Shown here: positions 8,618 through 18,332 of the stretch, in pieces
Position numbering within the stretch: position 1 is the stretch's first letter
Layout of the letters: each line of letters opens with the position of its first letter
NCBI GenBank assembly: GCA_029880325.1
Contig: JAOUOP010000013.1
Location: 1-64,000 of the forward strand
Source of the DNA: Myxococcales bacterium
Lineage (GTDB): Bacteria > Myxococcota_A > Polyangia > Polyangiales > JAFGIB01
Length of the DNA: 64,000 bases
Reading direction: 5' to 3'
The notes under the pieces: model-generated
The model's input: only the letters and a program-made list of their open reading frames with translations
Database searches by the model: none
What the model was told of the DNA's origin: nothing
Position numbers and translations under genes: made by a program

Positions 8618-8801
8618 GCTCCGCTGTGCACCTGGGATGCAAAAAACGACAATCGCCGACCTACCCGCTCGGGGTGGTGCCTCCAATTGTCAGCGGTGTA
8701 GTCATTGCGATTCCCAACATGATGGCCATAGGTTAGTCCTGCCCGGAGCGCGACGTAAACCCCGTGGCAAAGACCTGCGCGATCCGGCGCCCGCAGCCAG
8801 C

Positions 8802-9752
8802 ATGTCCTCCCAAGCAACCGACCGCGCGCCACTGCTATGCCTGATGGGCCCTACAGCCACGGGCAAGACGCGCCTGGCCATCGAGCTATGCCGCGCACTC
8901 GACGGCGAAATCGTGGGCGCCGACAGCGTGCAGGTCTACCGCGGCTTCGACATCGGCTCGGGCAAGGCCACGGCGGCCGAACTCGGCGGCGTGCGCCATC
9001 ACCTCGTCGACATTCTCGAGCCCCAACAGCGCATCGACGCCGCCCGCTTCGCCGAGCTGGCCGACGCCGCCATCGCCGACATCCACAGACGCGGCAAGCT
9101 GGCAGTCATCGCCGGGGGCACCGGCCTGTGGCTGCGCGCGTTGCTCAGCGGCTTGCTGTCAGCCCCGGAAATTAACCCTGCATTACGATCCGAACTCGAA
9201 GCGCGCTGGCACGAAGACCGCGAGGCGGCCCACCGAAAGCTCACTGCGGTCGACCCCCTGGCTGCGGCCAAGATCCACGTCAACGACATGGTCCGCGTGG
9301 TCCGAGCCCTCGAGTACCACGCCCAAACCGGCCGCCCCCTGGGCACCGCGCGGGAGCACCACGGAGGAGGCCAGCGCCGCTACCGGGGCCTCCACGTGCT
9401 CTTGGACCTGCCCCTCGAGGTCCATCGCACAGTGGTCAGCGGCCGCGTCGAGAAAATGCTCGCGGCTGGCTGGTTGGAGGAGACGCGCCTCCTCGTCGAA
9501 CGCCACGGTCTGGACATCGGACCGCTGTCCTCGGTCGGCTACAGGCAGCTGTGCGAACACCTGCGGGGTGAACTCACCCTCGAAGAGACGCGGCAAGCCA
9601 TCAAACGGGCCACGCGTCTGTATGCCAAACGCCAGCGCACCTTCTTCCGCGGCGAACGGGAGGTCGACCTTCGGCTCGACGCACGCGAGGCCACGGTGGA
9701 GCGCATCGGCGAGCAGCTGCGCCGGAGGTGGGGGGCGGGGGCCAGGGCGTAG
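8802..9752 (+). CDS. miaA: tRNA dimethylallyltransferase
   Basis: MiaA transfers a dimethylallyl group to N6 of A37 in tRNAs reading codons that begin with U. The 316-residue protein has the P-loop [10 protein letters not shown] at about residue 12, the DMAPP/tRNA-binding segment [17 protein letters not shown], the [12 protein letters not shown] motif, and a C-terminal [16 protein letters not shown] segment. Length is normal for the family. The ATG at 8802 starts eleven residues before the P-loop strand; longer upstream starts would add sequence with no counterpart in MiaA. It is monocistronic. 9753-10043 contains no supported gene; a minus-strand frame there is discussed among the rejected items. 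Confidence 0.97.
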   Translation: MSSQATDRAPLLCLMGPTATGKTRLAIELCRALDGEIVGADSVQVYRGFDIGSGKATAAELGGVRHHLVDILEPQQRIDAARFAELADAAIADIHRRGKLAVIAGGTGLWLRALLSGLLSAPEINPALRSELEARWHEDREAAHRKLTAVDPLAAAKIHVNDMVRVVRALEYHAQTGRPLGTAREHHGGGQRRYRGLHVLLDLPLEVHRTVVSGRVEKMLAAGWLEETRLLVERHGLDIGPLSSVGYRQLCEHLRGELTLEETRQAIKRATRLYAKRQRTFFRGEREVDLRLDAREATVERIGEQLRRRWGAGARA

Positions 9753-10043
9753 GCCCGCACACCCCGGACGGCCAGGCGCGAGGGCACGCTGCGGGGGCAG
9801 GGGGCAGCCGGCCGAGGTCAGCGAGGGACGCCGCGATGCGGCTCGCTACGGCATCGACCGGCAGCCCGCGAACATCGAGGCGGGGCACGCCGAAGGCACC
9901 AGGACGGGGTACGAAACGAGCTTCAGCGACGACGACGACAGGCTCCAATGGCCGCTGCCGAACCTGCCGGCCGTCGCGGCGCAGTGACATGTAGGCGCAT
10001 GCCGCCTCTGACTTCCGCCATCTTTGGGCCTACAATGGTCGTG

Positions 10044-10538
10044 ATGAAACGCCAAGCCTTGCTTTTGCTGGGTTGCCTGCCGTGGCTGCTTTCATGCGGC
10101 GATGACGCCCCCGTCGCGCTCGCGGGTCAGTACACCATTGCACTCACCAACGAATCCGACAGCTGCAACAACCCAAACTTCACCGTGGGACAGACCACCA
10201 TGAACATTCCGCTGGTGATCACGCAGGACGACAACCGGGTCACCGCCGACGTCGGCCGGCCGGTCGCGGGAGTGCTCGATCTCGTGCTCGGCGGCCACGT
10301 CTACACGGGCGAAGTCCATGGCAGCAGCTTCAGCCTGACGCTCTTTGGTACGCGCTCGGCGACCATGGGCAACTGCACCTTCACCATCAACTCCACCATC
10401 GACGGCAGCCTGGACGGCGACCTGATCATGGGCGACGTGACGCACCGCCCCGCTGACAATGGCAATCCGGACTGCACCGCGGTGGCGACCTGCGCCACGG
10501 TGCAGCGCTTCAACGGCACGCGGCCACCGACGCTATAA
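10044..10538 (+). CDS. Small lipoprotein of unknown function
   Basis: The 164-residue product begins with a signal peptide ending in the lipobox LLSC followed by GDD, a tail expected for outer-membrane sorting in Gram-negatives. The mature part is rich in Asn/Thr/Asp and has an alternating pattern suggestive of an all-beta domain, with four further cysteines (SCNNPN, GNCTF, PDCTA, ATCATV). I do not recognise a family. An ATG at 10035 is an alternative start. It precedes the EGF operon by 450 bp and may be a separate unit. Confidence 0.7.
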   Translation: MKRQALLLLGCLPWLLSCGDDAPVALAGQYTIALTNESDSCNNPNFTVGQTTMNIPLVITQDDNRVTADVGRPVAGVLDLVLGGHVYTGEVHGSSFSLTLFGTRSATMGNCTFTINSTIDGSLDGDLIMGDVTHRPADNGNPDCTAVATCATVQRFNGTRPPTL

Positions 10539-10989
10539 GACGGCGGGGCGCTACCGGCGGCCACGCAGCCCCGTTTTAGGACGCGCCGGCACGCGATTGC
10601 GTGCACCGCTTGCTCGCGCCCATGAAACAGCGGGGCGCTGCCATCGATCGCTCGCACGCCAGCTCACAGCCCCCGTGTTGTGCAGAACGCCTCACAGACA
10701 AGCGGCGCATTCGAGTCCGCGGTCCACCGGACTCGACACTGAAGCCCCGAGTCCAGTCCATGGGACTCGCGACAGTCGGCGTTGTCGCTTAGTGTCCGCG
10801 TTCGGAGCGATGGTCTGGACATGAGCAACCCCCCCCCCACGTGCGCGTCGTGAGGCGCCGGACGCCCCGGAGGTTTAAGCGGTCGTGTTGAGCGCGCGTC
10901 GTTGCAGTTTCAGTGCGCTCGCCGTCGAAGGTGGGACGCGGGCGCATCGCCGTATCCAACCGGCAGTGGCGAGTAGCCGCAGCCACGCA
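10539..10989. other. Intergenic region with two related hairpins
   Basis: No gene is supported. Two neighbouring stem-loops share the same stem: CGAGTCCG...CGGACTCG at 10712-10735 and CGAGTCC...GGACTCG at 10748-10769. A run of about ten C follows near 10835. The region leads into the EGF-lipoprotein operon and may hold its promoter or a terminator for the upstream lipoprotein. There is no T-tract after either hairpin on the plus strand. Confidence 0.5.
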
Positions 10990-13527
10990 ATGGCGGGACT
11001 GCTCGCCACCCTATTCGCTCTCGGCGCTTGCCGCAGCCCGCAGGTCGGCGCCGATTTGAGCCAGCCATGGTCGCCGGCCACCGAAGAGCAAGGCCAGGAC
11101 GCGGGCGCCAAGCCCGACGCCAAAGTTGAGACAGGCCTAAGCTGCGCCGAGCTCACTTGCGACGAAAACGCCGGCTGCAACGACCGCGGGGGCACCGCCA
11201 AGTGCAGCTGTCTCGACGGTTTCGAAGGCGACGGTTTCAGCTGCTCCGACGTCGACGAATGCGAGAGCGCCGCCGACAACGACTGCGGCCCGAGCACCAT
11301 CTGCCTCAACCGACCCGGCACCTTCAGCTGCCGCTGCGCCGTCGGCTTCGAGGGTGACGCGGCGGCCTGCACGGACGTGGACGAGTGCCAGGGCGCCGCC
11401 AACACCTGCCACCCCGACGCCTCCTGCGGCAACACCGAAGGCGGCTTCGGCTGCAGCTGCGAGCCGGGCTTCAGCGGCGACGGCTTCGGCTGCACCGACA
11501 TCGACGAATGCGATCCCAGCGCGCCGGCATTCAACTGCGGCGCAAACGCCCACTGCATCAACACCCGCGGAGCCCACGACTGCGCCTGCAACGCCAGCTT
11601 CGGCGGCGACCCGAAAGCCGGCTGCCAGGATCTGTGCACGCTCGCCCAGGCCGACGCCACACGCTGCAACGCCGACGGCCACGGCCTGTGCGAGGTGGGT
11701 CCCGGCGACAGCGCCACCTGCACCCGCTGCGCGCCCCCCTATGTCGGCGACGGCCTCGACTGCACCATGCAGACCTGGTGCGCAGATCTGGGCTGCGGCG
11801 CAAACACCCAGTGCATCGACGACGGCGACGAAAACCACCGCTGCGCCTGCGCCCCGGGATTCCAGGCCGGCCCCGACCAGGACCTGGCGCTCGGCGGCGA
11901 CTGCGCGGACAGCGACGAATGCGCCGCCGACCCACCGGTCTGCGACGGGCAAAGCAGCACCTGCATCAATGCCGTCGGCGGCTTCGTATGCGAGTGCAAG
12001 CAGGGCTTTGCGCGCAGCTCGGGCCTATGCGTCAACGTGGACGAATGCGCTGGCGGCCCCCTGGCCGGCAGCGGCTGCGATCCCAACGCCGACTGCCTCG
12101 ATCGCAACCCGGGCTATGAGTGCAGCTGCAGGCAGGGCTACGAAGGCGACGGCAAGGTCTGTCGCGACATCGACGAGTGCAAGAGCAGCTCGAACCCCTG
12201 CGGTGACGACGCCTCCCAGCGCTGCACCAATACGGCGGGCTCCTACCTCTGCGAGTGCAACGCCGGCTACACCCGCGACGGCAGCGGCGCCTGCGTGGAC
12301 CTGGACGAGTGCAGCGACGACGCCCTTAACGACTGCGACAAAAACGCAACTTGCGTGAACAAAAACCCCGAAGAAGATCCGGTGGGCTTCGAGTGCCAGT
12401 GCACGGACGGCTGGGCCGGCGACGGCACTGTCTGCCGCGACGTCGATCAGTGCGCAAACAGCACGCTCAACGACTGCGGTGCAAATGCCATCTGCATCGA
12501 CCTGCCCGAGGGCTACAGCTGCAGCTGCGGCGACGTACTCACCGGCGACCCGCGCTCGGAGTGCTACTGCGACCTCTCGGGCTTCTGGGGCCTGCGCCAG
12601 GACGTGCGCGCGATGTGGGAAGAGGTCGCGACCGGCGGCATCACCGCGATCTTGGCTGGCAGTGATGTGGCCACGCGCTGGGAGCTGCACCGCTACCGCT
12701 ACGACGGCGACCAGGTCGTGGTCGAAAAGAAGGAATGCGGCTGGGACCGGGCGCCGGACCTCTACGGCGACCCCCTGATCTTTGACGAGGTCTACAACGG
12801 CATCGTGCCCCTGAGCGCCTACGACGCCACCTCGCTGGTCGCCGGAGCAAGCTTCGCCCAGCCCGCCGCGGTGCCCGGCTCGCACTTCACGACCCCCGAC
12901 GACGCCCTCTTGATCGGCATCGCCCTCGACGATCCCCTGGGCCCCTTCCCCGCCTCGCGCGACAACGTGGGCGAGGGCCCCGACCAGACCAATGGCGCAC
13001 GCTGGGTGGATGTGGAGGACGACGGCGTCCCGGGCGTGACCGTCTGGCCCAGTCCGACCAGCGCCGAAACCCACGCCAGCACCGCCGACGCGGCCCGCAC
13101 CTACGACTATCTTCCGGTCCGCCTCGGCACCACCCCCGCCGGCGGCATCGAAGTCATCGAGCGCATGGCCTGCTTGAGTACGGCCCTGCGCATGATCAAT
13201 CACCTCGAGGGCAAGCTCGAGAGCTGCACCCGCATCGTGGGCGACGTCGTCAGCAAGTACACCGACGCCCGCGTCCAGGGCTGCATGATGGTGCCGGCGG
13301 TCAACCCGCCGGCGGTCACCGAGTGGAACAGCTGGGTCCCCAACTGCGAGCCTGCGGCCTGGAGCACACTGTCGCCCTGCGAGCCAGGCGACGTCGACCT
13401 GCTCGACGGTCAGGAACAGACCCAGTGGAACCCGGGAACCTTCGAGATGATCAAGCTCGGCGAGCTCGGTGACGCGATCGACTGCGAGACGGTACGCACC
13501 GTGCTGCCGCCCTTCCCTCGGCCCTGA
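10990..13527 (+). CDS. EGF-repeat lipoprotein with shared unknown C-terminal domain
   Basis: This 845-residue lipoprotein has a short signal ending LFALGAC. It then has eleven tandem Cys-rich EGF-like modules (about residues 50-530), many of the calcium-binding type opening with D-(V/I/L)-D-E-C. A cysteine-sparser C-terminal domain (about 535-845) begins CDLSGFWGLRQ. That domain resembles the C-terminus of the protein at 15354: compare PGSHFTTPDD and ALDDPLGPFPASRDNVG here with PGAAFMTPDS and HLDDPLGEWPLTRNDVG there. The ATG at 10990 is chosen because it sits right before the signal; a GTG at 10885 would add 35 residues. The stop overlaps the start of the FadL-like gene (TGATG), so the two are probably translationally coupled. 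The protein should sit on the outer membrane; the role is unknown, and adhesion or partner binding is an inference. Confidence 0.88.
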   Translation: MAGLLATLFALGACRSPQVGADLSQPWSPATEEQGQDAGAKPDAKVETGLSCAELTCDENAGCNDRGGTAKCSCLDGFEGDGFSCSDVDECESAADNDCGPSTICLNRPGTFSCRCAVGFEGDAAACTDVDECQGAANTCHPDASCGNTEGGFGCSCEPGFSGDGFGCTDIDECDPSAPAFNCGANAHCINTRGAHDCACNASFGGDPKAGCQDLCTLAQADATRCNADGHGLCEVGPGDSATCTRCAPPYVGDGLDCTMQTWCADLGCGANTQCIDDGDENHRCACAPGFQAGPDQDLALGGDCADSDECAADPPVCDGQSSTCINAVGGFVCECKQGFARSSGLCVNVDECAGGPLAGSGCDPNADCLDRNPGYECSCRQGYEGDGKVCRDIDECKSSSNPCGDDASQRCTNTAGSYLCECNAGYTRDGSGACVDLDECSDDALNDCDKNATCVNKNPEEDPVGFECQCTDGWAGDGTVCRDVDQCANSTLNDCGANAICIDLPEGYSCSCGDVLTGDPRSECYCDLSGFWGLRQDVRAMWEEVATGGITAILAGSDVATRWELHRYRYDGDQVVVEKKECGWDRAPDLYGDPLIFDEVYNGIVPLSAYDATSLVAGASFAQPAAVPGSHFTTPDDALLIGIALDDPLGPFPASRDNVGEGPDQTNGARWVDVEDDGVPGVTVWPSPTSAETHASTADAARTYDYLPVRLGTTPAGGIEVIERMACLSTALRMINHLEGKLESCTRIVGDVVSKYTDARVQGCMMVPAVNPPAVTEWNSWVPNCEPAAWSTLSPCEPGDVDLLDGQEQTQWNPGTFEMIKLGELGDAIDCETVRTVLPPFPRP

Positions 13528-15326
13528 TGAAGAGCCCTGCTGAAGCGATGACGCCGCCCCTCCATGGCCCCGAATTGAGCCTCCGCCCCCATGCGCGCCC
13601 CCATGGTGTGCGTCTTGGCGCCGGGCTCGCGCTCTGCGCCCTCGCCCTTTGTCTCGGCTCATCCACAAAGGCGCGGGCCGGGGGCCTCGAGCTGCTTCCC
13701 GGCGGCACCAAGTCGGTCGCGCGCGCCGGCGCCGTGGCCGCCCGTCCCAGCGACCCCATGGCGCTGCAGCACAATCCCGCGGGCCTGGCCTGGCTCTCCG
13801 GCCGTCAACTGATGGCCAACCTCGACGTGCCCTGGAACGACCTGTGCGTACAGCCCTATGGCTACTACGGCTGGGGCGTCTACGAAGAGGCCGACACCCG
13901 CTTCGGCAACACCACCGAGCTGGAGCTGAGCGCCGACGGCGAGCCCGTGCCGGGCGCCAGCTACGCCAGCGACCATCTCGACCGGGTGTGCAACTCGGCG
14001 TCCGTGCTGCCGGTACCGCACCTGGCCATCGCCGCCAAGCTCGCGCCACGCCTCTACTTCGGCGCGGGCCTGGTCGGCGCCACCATGCTGGTTGGCCTGC
14101 AGTGGGGCGGCGCCAATGGCAGCATCGTCACCCCCGACGGCCCCAGGCCCACGCCCACGCGCTATCAGCTGGTCAAACAGGAAGTCAACTTCGCCCTCAA
14201 CCCCACCGCAGGCCTCGCCTACCGCATCCGGCCCGACTTCTCACTGGGAGTCGCGCTGCAGATTCTCATGGCCGACGTCGACACCTACGCCGTGCAGAGC
14301 CTGGAAGCCGGCACCTCGCCCCACAACGACGTCATGGGCAAGCTCTCGGCGCGCGACTATTTCGTGCCCGCCCTGACGCTCGCCGCCCACGCCAAGCCCA
14401 TCCCCGCCCTGGACGTGATGGCCGCGGTGCGCCTGGTGGACGACCTGGACGGATCCGGCGAAGCCACCTTCACCACCAGCGCCTACAACGGAGGCGCCGA
14501 ACGCGGCCTCATCCCCACCGAGAACGACCCCATCGATCTCGAGCGGGTCAAGCTCGGCTTTCCCTGGACGATCACCGCGGGCATTCGCTACGCCGGCCGC
14601 TCCGAGGCCCAGCTGCTCGAAGGCGAGCCCGACGCGCGCGACGCCATGGAGAGCGAGCTCTGGGACGTGGAGCTGGACCTTTCGTTGCAGCTCAATGCCC
14701 GCGCCAGCCAGACCCTCTTCGAATTTGGCCAGGACGTAAGTCTGCGCTTCGACAACGCCGACGGCACGAGCGAACCGAGCGTCACCCTGCGCGAGCAGGA
14801 CCTGGAGCGCGTAGGCGTCGACCGCCACCTACGCGATGCCTTCGTCGCGCGCCTCGGGGGAAGCTACAGCCTGATCCCCAAGCGACTGATGGCCCACGCG
14901 GGCGTCTTCTACGAGTCCAGCGGCGTCGATCCGGACTACGCAAATATCGATGCATTCGCATTTCAGCGCTTCGGCGCCGGCCTGGGTGTGGCGCTGCGCT
15001 TCGGCGCCTTCGATCTAATCGCGGCCTACGGGCGCATCCAGCAGCCGCGCGTGGTCGTGGCGCCCCGTGACCACCAGTTGGTACAAGACTCCGGCGGCGA
15101 CCCCAGAAGCGGCTTTGACCAGCGCGTCGGCGGCATCGGCAGCACCGACTCCGGCGTGGTCTTCAGCGATCCGGCCGTCCCAGGACAGGGGCAGCAAGAT
15201 GGGCAAGCCGCCTACCAGCAAATCGCGCCGGTAAGCACGGACAATCGGCCACGCGCAGTGGTCAACGCAGGCGAGTACACGGGCGCATTCGACATCGTGT
15301 CGCTCGGAGTTGTATATCGCCTTTGA
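13527..15326 (+). CDS. FadL/OmpP1/TodX-family outer membrane protein
   Basis: The 599-residue protein has a signal peptide ending near residue 50 and then the family hallmark: Gly/Ala-rich text with SVARAGAVAARPSDPMAL and HNPAGLAWL. This corresponds to the hatch region of FadL-type 14-stranded barrels that pass hydrophobic molecules. Aromatic, alternating beta segments continue to the C-terminus, which ends in VVYRL with a near-terminal aromatic as in barrel proteins. It is larger than E. coli FadL (about 450 residues), with extra loop sequence. It lies between two lipoproteins sharing a C-terminal domain and overlaps the first by one base. That arrangement suggests a three-part outer-membrane assembly; the cargo is unknown. 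Confidence 0.85.
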   Translation: MKSPAEAMTPPLHGPELSLRPHARPHGVRLGAGLALCALALCLGSSTKARAGGLELLPGGTKSVARAGAVAARPSDPMALQHNPAGLAWLSGRQLMANLDVPWNDLCVQPYGYYGWGVYEEADTRFGNTTELELSADGEPVPGASYASDHLDRVCNSASVLPVPHLAIAAKLAPRLYFGAGLVGATMLVGLQWGGANGSIVTPDGPRPTPTRYQLVKQEVNFALNPTAGLAYRIRPDFSLGVALQILMADVDTYAVQSLEAGTSPHNDVMGKLSARDYFVPALTLAAHAKPIPALDVMAAVRLVDDLDGSGEATFTTSAYNGGAERGLIPTENDPIDLERVKLGFPWTITAGIRYAGRSEAQLLEGEPDARDAMESELWDVELDLSLQLNARASQTLFEFGQDVSLRFDNADGTSEPSVTLREQDLERVGVDRHLRDAFVARLGGSYSLIPKRLMAHAGVFYESSGVDPDYANIDAFAFQRFGAGLGVALRFGAFDLIAAYGRIQQPRVVVAPRDHQLVQDSGGDPRSGFDQRVGGIGSTDSGVVFSDPAVPGQGQQDGQAAYQQIAPVSTDNRPRAVVNAGEYTGAFDIVSLGVVYRL

Positions 15327-15353
15327 TGGTGGTTCCTGGTGGAGGTCACAACG

Positions 15354-18038
15354 ATGGCTCGATGGTACTGGCTCCTGATTTGCATGACCTCACTGAGTGT
15401 GAGCGGCGCGTGCGGCGAATCGCGAAACCTCGGCACGACCGGCGACACTTCGGCCGACCCGGCGACCGACAAGGGCACAGGTGATGGCGACGGCGGCTCG
15501 ACGCTGACTGCAACCGACATGGACAGCACCGGCGACTCGACGCCGACTCCGGACGACGCTGGCACCGGCACCGGCACATCGAGTGACGGTGACGCCAGCA
15601 CCGGTGACGCCGGCACCCAGGCCGACGCCGGAGACCAGAACACCGACAGCAGCGCCTGTGCCGATCTGGACTGCCCTGCTCCCGAGGTCTGTGACGACAG
15701 CACCGGAACCGCCCAGTGCGTCTGCCCCGACGGTCATACGCTGAGCGACGGCGCCTGCAAGGCCGACGACGGAACCGCTTGCGAAGAAGACAGCGCCTGC
15801 GGCAGCGGCCACTGCGTCTCGGGCATCTGCTGCGCCATCGCCTGCGACAGCCCCGGAGTCTGCCACGAGGCCAGCGGTGCCACCTGCGAAGACGGATCCA
15901 CCTGCAGTTATGCCGACAGCGCAGACGGCAGCGACTGCGAAAGCGCAGACCTCTGCGCCAGCGCGAGCGAAGCCTACGGCGGCTTCGAATGCGTCGGCGG
16001 CGCCTGCGTCGGCAAGGATGCAAGCGCCTGCGACGACGACAACCCCTGCACCGTCGACAGCTGCGAAGCGAGCGCCGGCTGCGTCCACGACGGCACCGGC
16101 CAGAGCGCCCCCTGCGACGACGGCAATGCCTGCACCAGCGACGACGTCTGCCAGGGCGACGCCGCCGGCACCTGCTACGGCACGCTCGAGCAATGCCTCG
16201 ACTCCTACGACGACTGCAACATCGGCGTCTGCGATCCGAGCGACGGCACCTGCTCCCAGGAACCCACCAACGAGGGTGGCGAGTGCGACGACGGAAACCT
16301 CTGCATGGGCGGCGAGACCTGCCAGTCCGGAGAGTGCACGGGAGCCGACATCATCAACGACTGCGACGATGGCAACGTCTGCACCACGGAAATCGAGTGC
16401 GACCCGGTGGCGGGCTGCGTGCGCAGCGACAACACCCTCGAATGCGACGACGGCAACCCCTGCACCGAGGGCGACGTCTGCAAGGCCAGCGAGTGCAAGC
16501 CCGGCACGCCGGTGGTCTGCGAGGGCAGCGAGTGCCAAGACTCCGCCTGCGACCCGGACTCGGGCGAGTGCGTCGTCACCAACGCCCCGGACAACCAGAG
16601 CTGCGACGACGGCCTGGCCTGCACCAGCGGCGACCGCTGCGTCGACGGAAGCTGCGAACCAACCGATGGCAACGTCTGCGGCGAAGGCGGCAGCTGCGGC
16701 AGCGACAGCGGCTCGAGCTACGTCTGCACCTGCGACGAGGACTACGTGGCGCCACCAGAAGGCGGCATGTGCACCTCGCTCCTGTGCGGCACAAAGACCT
16801 GCGACGAAAATGCCTCGTGCACCGACGCGAGCGGCGATGGCACCTGCGAGTGCAACCCGGGCTGGAAGGGCGACGGCGAGACCTGCGTCGACTTCGACGA
16901 ATGCCTCGATCAGGAAAATCCCTGCAGCGACGGGCGCGGCACCTGCACCCAGGACTCAACTCCCGGTTCGGGCGCCTACAGCTGCGCCTGCGACGAGGGC
17001 TTCATGGAGGTCAATGGCACCTGCGTCTGCGACCTCAATGGCACCTACGCCGTGCGCATCGTCCCCGACTTCTCCTGGCCCGTCTTCAACTACCTCGGCG
17101 TCGACCTGCTGGACGACAGCGGTGAGGGCCCGGTGCTCGAACCCCGTTGGGGCATCCGCTACCACACCTACCTGGAAGACGGCACGCTGCTATCCGAAAC
17201 CGTACCCTGCGGCGAACCCACACCCGACCTCTGCGGGAGCGGCCTGGGCGCCATTCGCGCGGCCGAGGCCTACGCCCAGTACATGGCCAACGACCTCTGG
17301 CAGAGCGCCTCCATGCCCACCGTGCTGCAGGAGATCATGATCCCGGGCGCCATCCCGGGCGCGGCCTTCATGACGCCCGACAGCGCCACCGTGCTCGGCC
17401 TGCACCTCGACGATCCGCTGGGCGAGTGGCCGCTGACCCGCAACGACGTCGGAACGCTCGCCTCGCCGGGCGTGAACGGCGCCTACTGGCTCAACCCCGA
17501 CAGCACCATGCCCTTCGGCGGCCCCGAGGGCATCACGAGCTTCGTCGTGCCGCCTTCAAACGCCTCCACTCCCGTCGAGCTCGATCCCGCCGGCCCGCGC
17601 CCCTACGCGGGCACCTCCGACGTCTGCCCGCGCGACGACCCCGACGCCGACCGCCTGCCCTACAACTGGGCGCCCGCGGGCGGAGACGGCTTCCTGGGCC
17701 TCACCATCCGCGACGTCAAGCGACTGAGCGTGGCCATCCGCAGCCGCAGCCGCTTCGAAGGCCAAATCTCCGCCGACTCCTGCGACCTCATCAGCGGCGA
17801 CGTCCGCGGTCCGGGCCCCGGCGATCAGCTCGCCCTCGAACTCACGCTCCACAGCTGCGTGCGCGTCAACGGCGACGGCGAAAGCGCCTGCTCGCAGGAC
17901 GTCATCGACTGGATCGACGACCAGGACGCCGTCGGCATGCTGGAGATCAAGTCGACCACCTTCGACATGAAGAAGGTCTCAAACGTGCGCGACGAAGGCT
18001 ACACCTGCGAAGACGCGCGGGCGGAAACGTATCCGTAG
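15354..18038 (+). CDS. Cys-rich/EGF lipoprotein with shared unknown C-terminal domain
   Basis: The 894-residue protein starts at ATG 15354 behind GGAGG. Its signal ends VSGAC, a permissive lipobox. An Asp/Thr/Ser/Gly-rich linker (about 25-100) follows, then a long cysteine-rich array (about 100-560) of C-DDGNxCT-type repeats, like those in myxobacterial and Dictyostelium surface proteins. Two EGF-like modules (TKTCDENASC, DFDECLDQENPC) close the array. The final domain (about 560-894, from CDLNGTYAVRI) is homologous by eye to that of the lipoprotein at 10990. It follows the FadL-like gene by 27 bp and is probably in the same transcript. No enzymatic motif is visible. Confidence 0.85.
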   Translation: MARWYWLLICMTSLSVSGACGESRNLGTTGDTSADPATDKGTGDGDGGSTLTATDMDSTGDSTPTPDDAGTGTGTSSDGDASTGDAGTQADAGDQNTDSSACADLDCPAPEVCDDSTGTAQCVCPDGHTLSDGACKADDGTACEEDSACGSGHCVSGICCAIACDSPGVCHEASGATCEDGSTCSYADSADGSDCESADLCASASEAYGGFECVGGACVGKDASACDDDNPCTVDSCEASAGCVHDGTGQSAPCDDGNACTSDDVCQGDAAGTCYGTLEQCLDSYDDCNIGVCDPSDGTCSQEPTNEGGECDDGNLCMGGETCQSGECTGADIINDCDDGNVCTTEIECDPVAGCVRSDNTLECDDGNPCTEGDVCKASECKPGTPVVCEGSECQDSACDPDSGECVVTNAPDNQSCDDGLACTSGDRCVDGSCEPTDGNVCGEGGSCGSDSGSSYVCTCDEDYVAPPEGGMCTSLLCGTKTCDENASCTDASGDGTCECNPGWKGDGETCVDFDECLDQENPCSDGRGTCTQDSTPGSGAYSCACDEGFMEVNGTCVCDLNGTYAVRIVPDFSWPVFNYLGVDLLDDSGEGPVLEPRWGIRYHTYLEDGTLLSETVPCGEPTPDLCGSGLGAIRAAEAYAQYMANDLWQSASMPTVLQEIMIPGAIPGAAFMTPDSATVLGLHLDDPLGEWPLTRNDVGTLASPGVNGAYWLNPDSTMPFGGPEGITSFVVPPSNASTPVELDPAGPRPYAGTSDVCPRDDPDADRLPYNWAPAGGDGFLGLTIRDVKRLSVAIRSRSRFEGQISADSCDLISGDVRGPGPGDQLALELTLHSCVRVNGDGESACSQDVIDWIDDQDAVGMLEIKSTTFDMKKVSNVRDEGYTCEDARAETYP

Positions 18039-18332
18039 GGCGGCGGACTTGTTGTCCAGACTCGTCACCGTGGGCGCCACCACCGGAGCCCTGCAGCAAG
18101 GCAACAGCTTCGGCTGCATCGTCGCACATGTTGCGCTCGCGAGCCGGGCTATCAGGGGCATCGTGCCCTTGCCCTCACCTACGAATCAGCCCGGAGACGC
18201 CAGCACGGGCAGCTGCTGCCGCGTTTCAACCGGCGCGCAGCTGCCACAGGGCTGGGCCTGATGACGTCAGTTTTGGCTCCGCACCCAAGCGACCGACGCC
18301 TATCGACACCAACTCCGTGGTAGCTTCGGACC
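18039..18332. other. Intergenic region
   Basis: No gene is supported. An 8-bp palindrome TGACGTCA lies near 18263, about 70 bp upstream of the sigma-54 regulator start. I see no clear promoter of either the sigma-70 or the sigma-54 (GG-N10-GC) type. Confidence 0.4.

Noticed and set aside
9601..9990. Minus-strand frame over the miaA end and following gap, with a segment RLDVRGLPVDAVASRIAASL reminiscent of a P-loop kinase tail
   Set aside because: Only a few residues look family-like, most of the frame overlaps miaA, and no P-loop or start signal is present. At most a tiny relic.
12025..14049. Long minus-strand open frame opposite the EGF and FadL-like genes
   Set aside because: It arises from codon bias of the GC-rich opposite strand. 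It has no family motif, is Arg/Ala/Val-rich and sits fully inside well-supported genes.
15390..16538. Minus-strand frame of Ala/Val/Gly repeats opposite the Cys-rich lipoprotein
   Set aside because: The repetitiveness is simply the reverse reading of the C-DDGN repeat codons.
17947..18161. Short frames on both strands after the Cys-rich lipoprotein
   Set aside because: They overlap the real gene or have no family resemblance; no evidence for expression.
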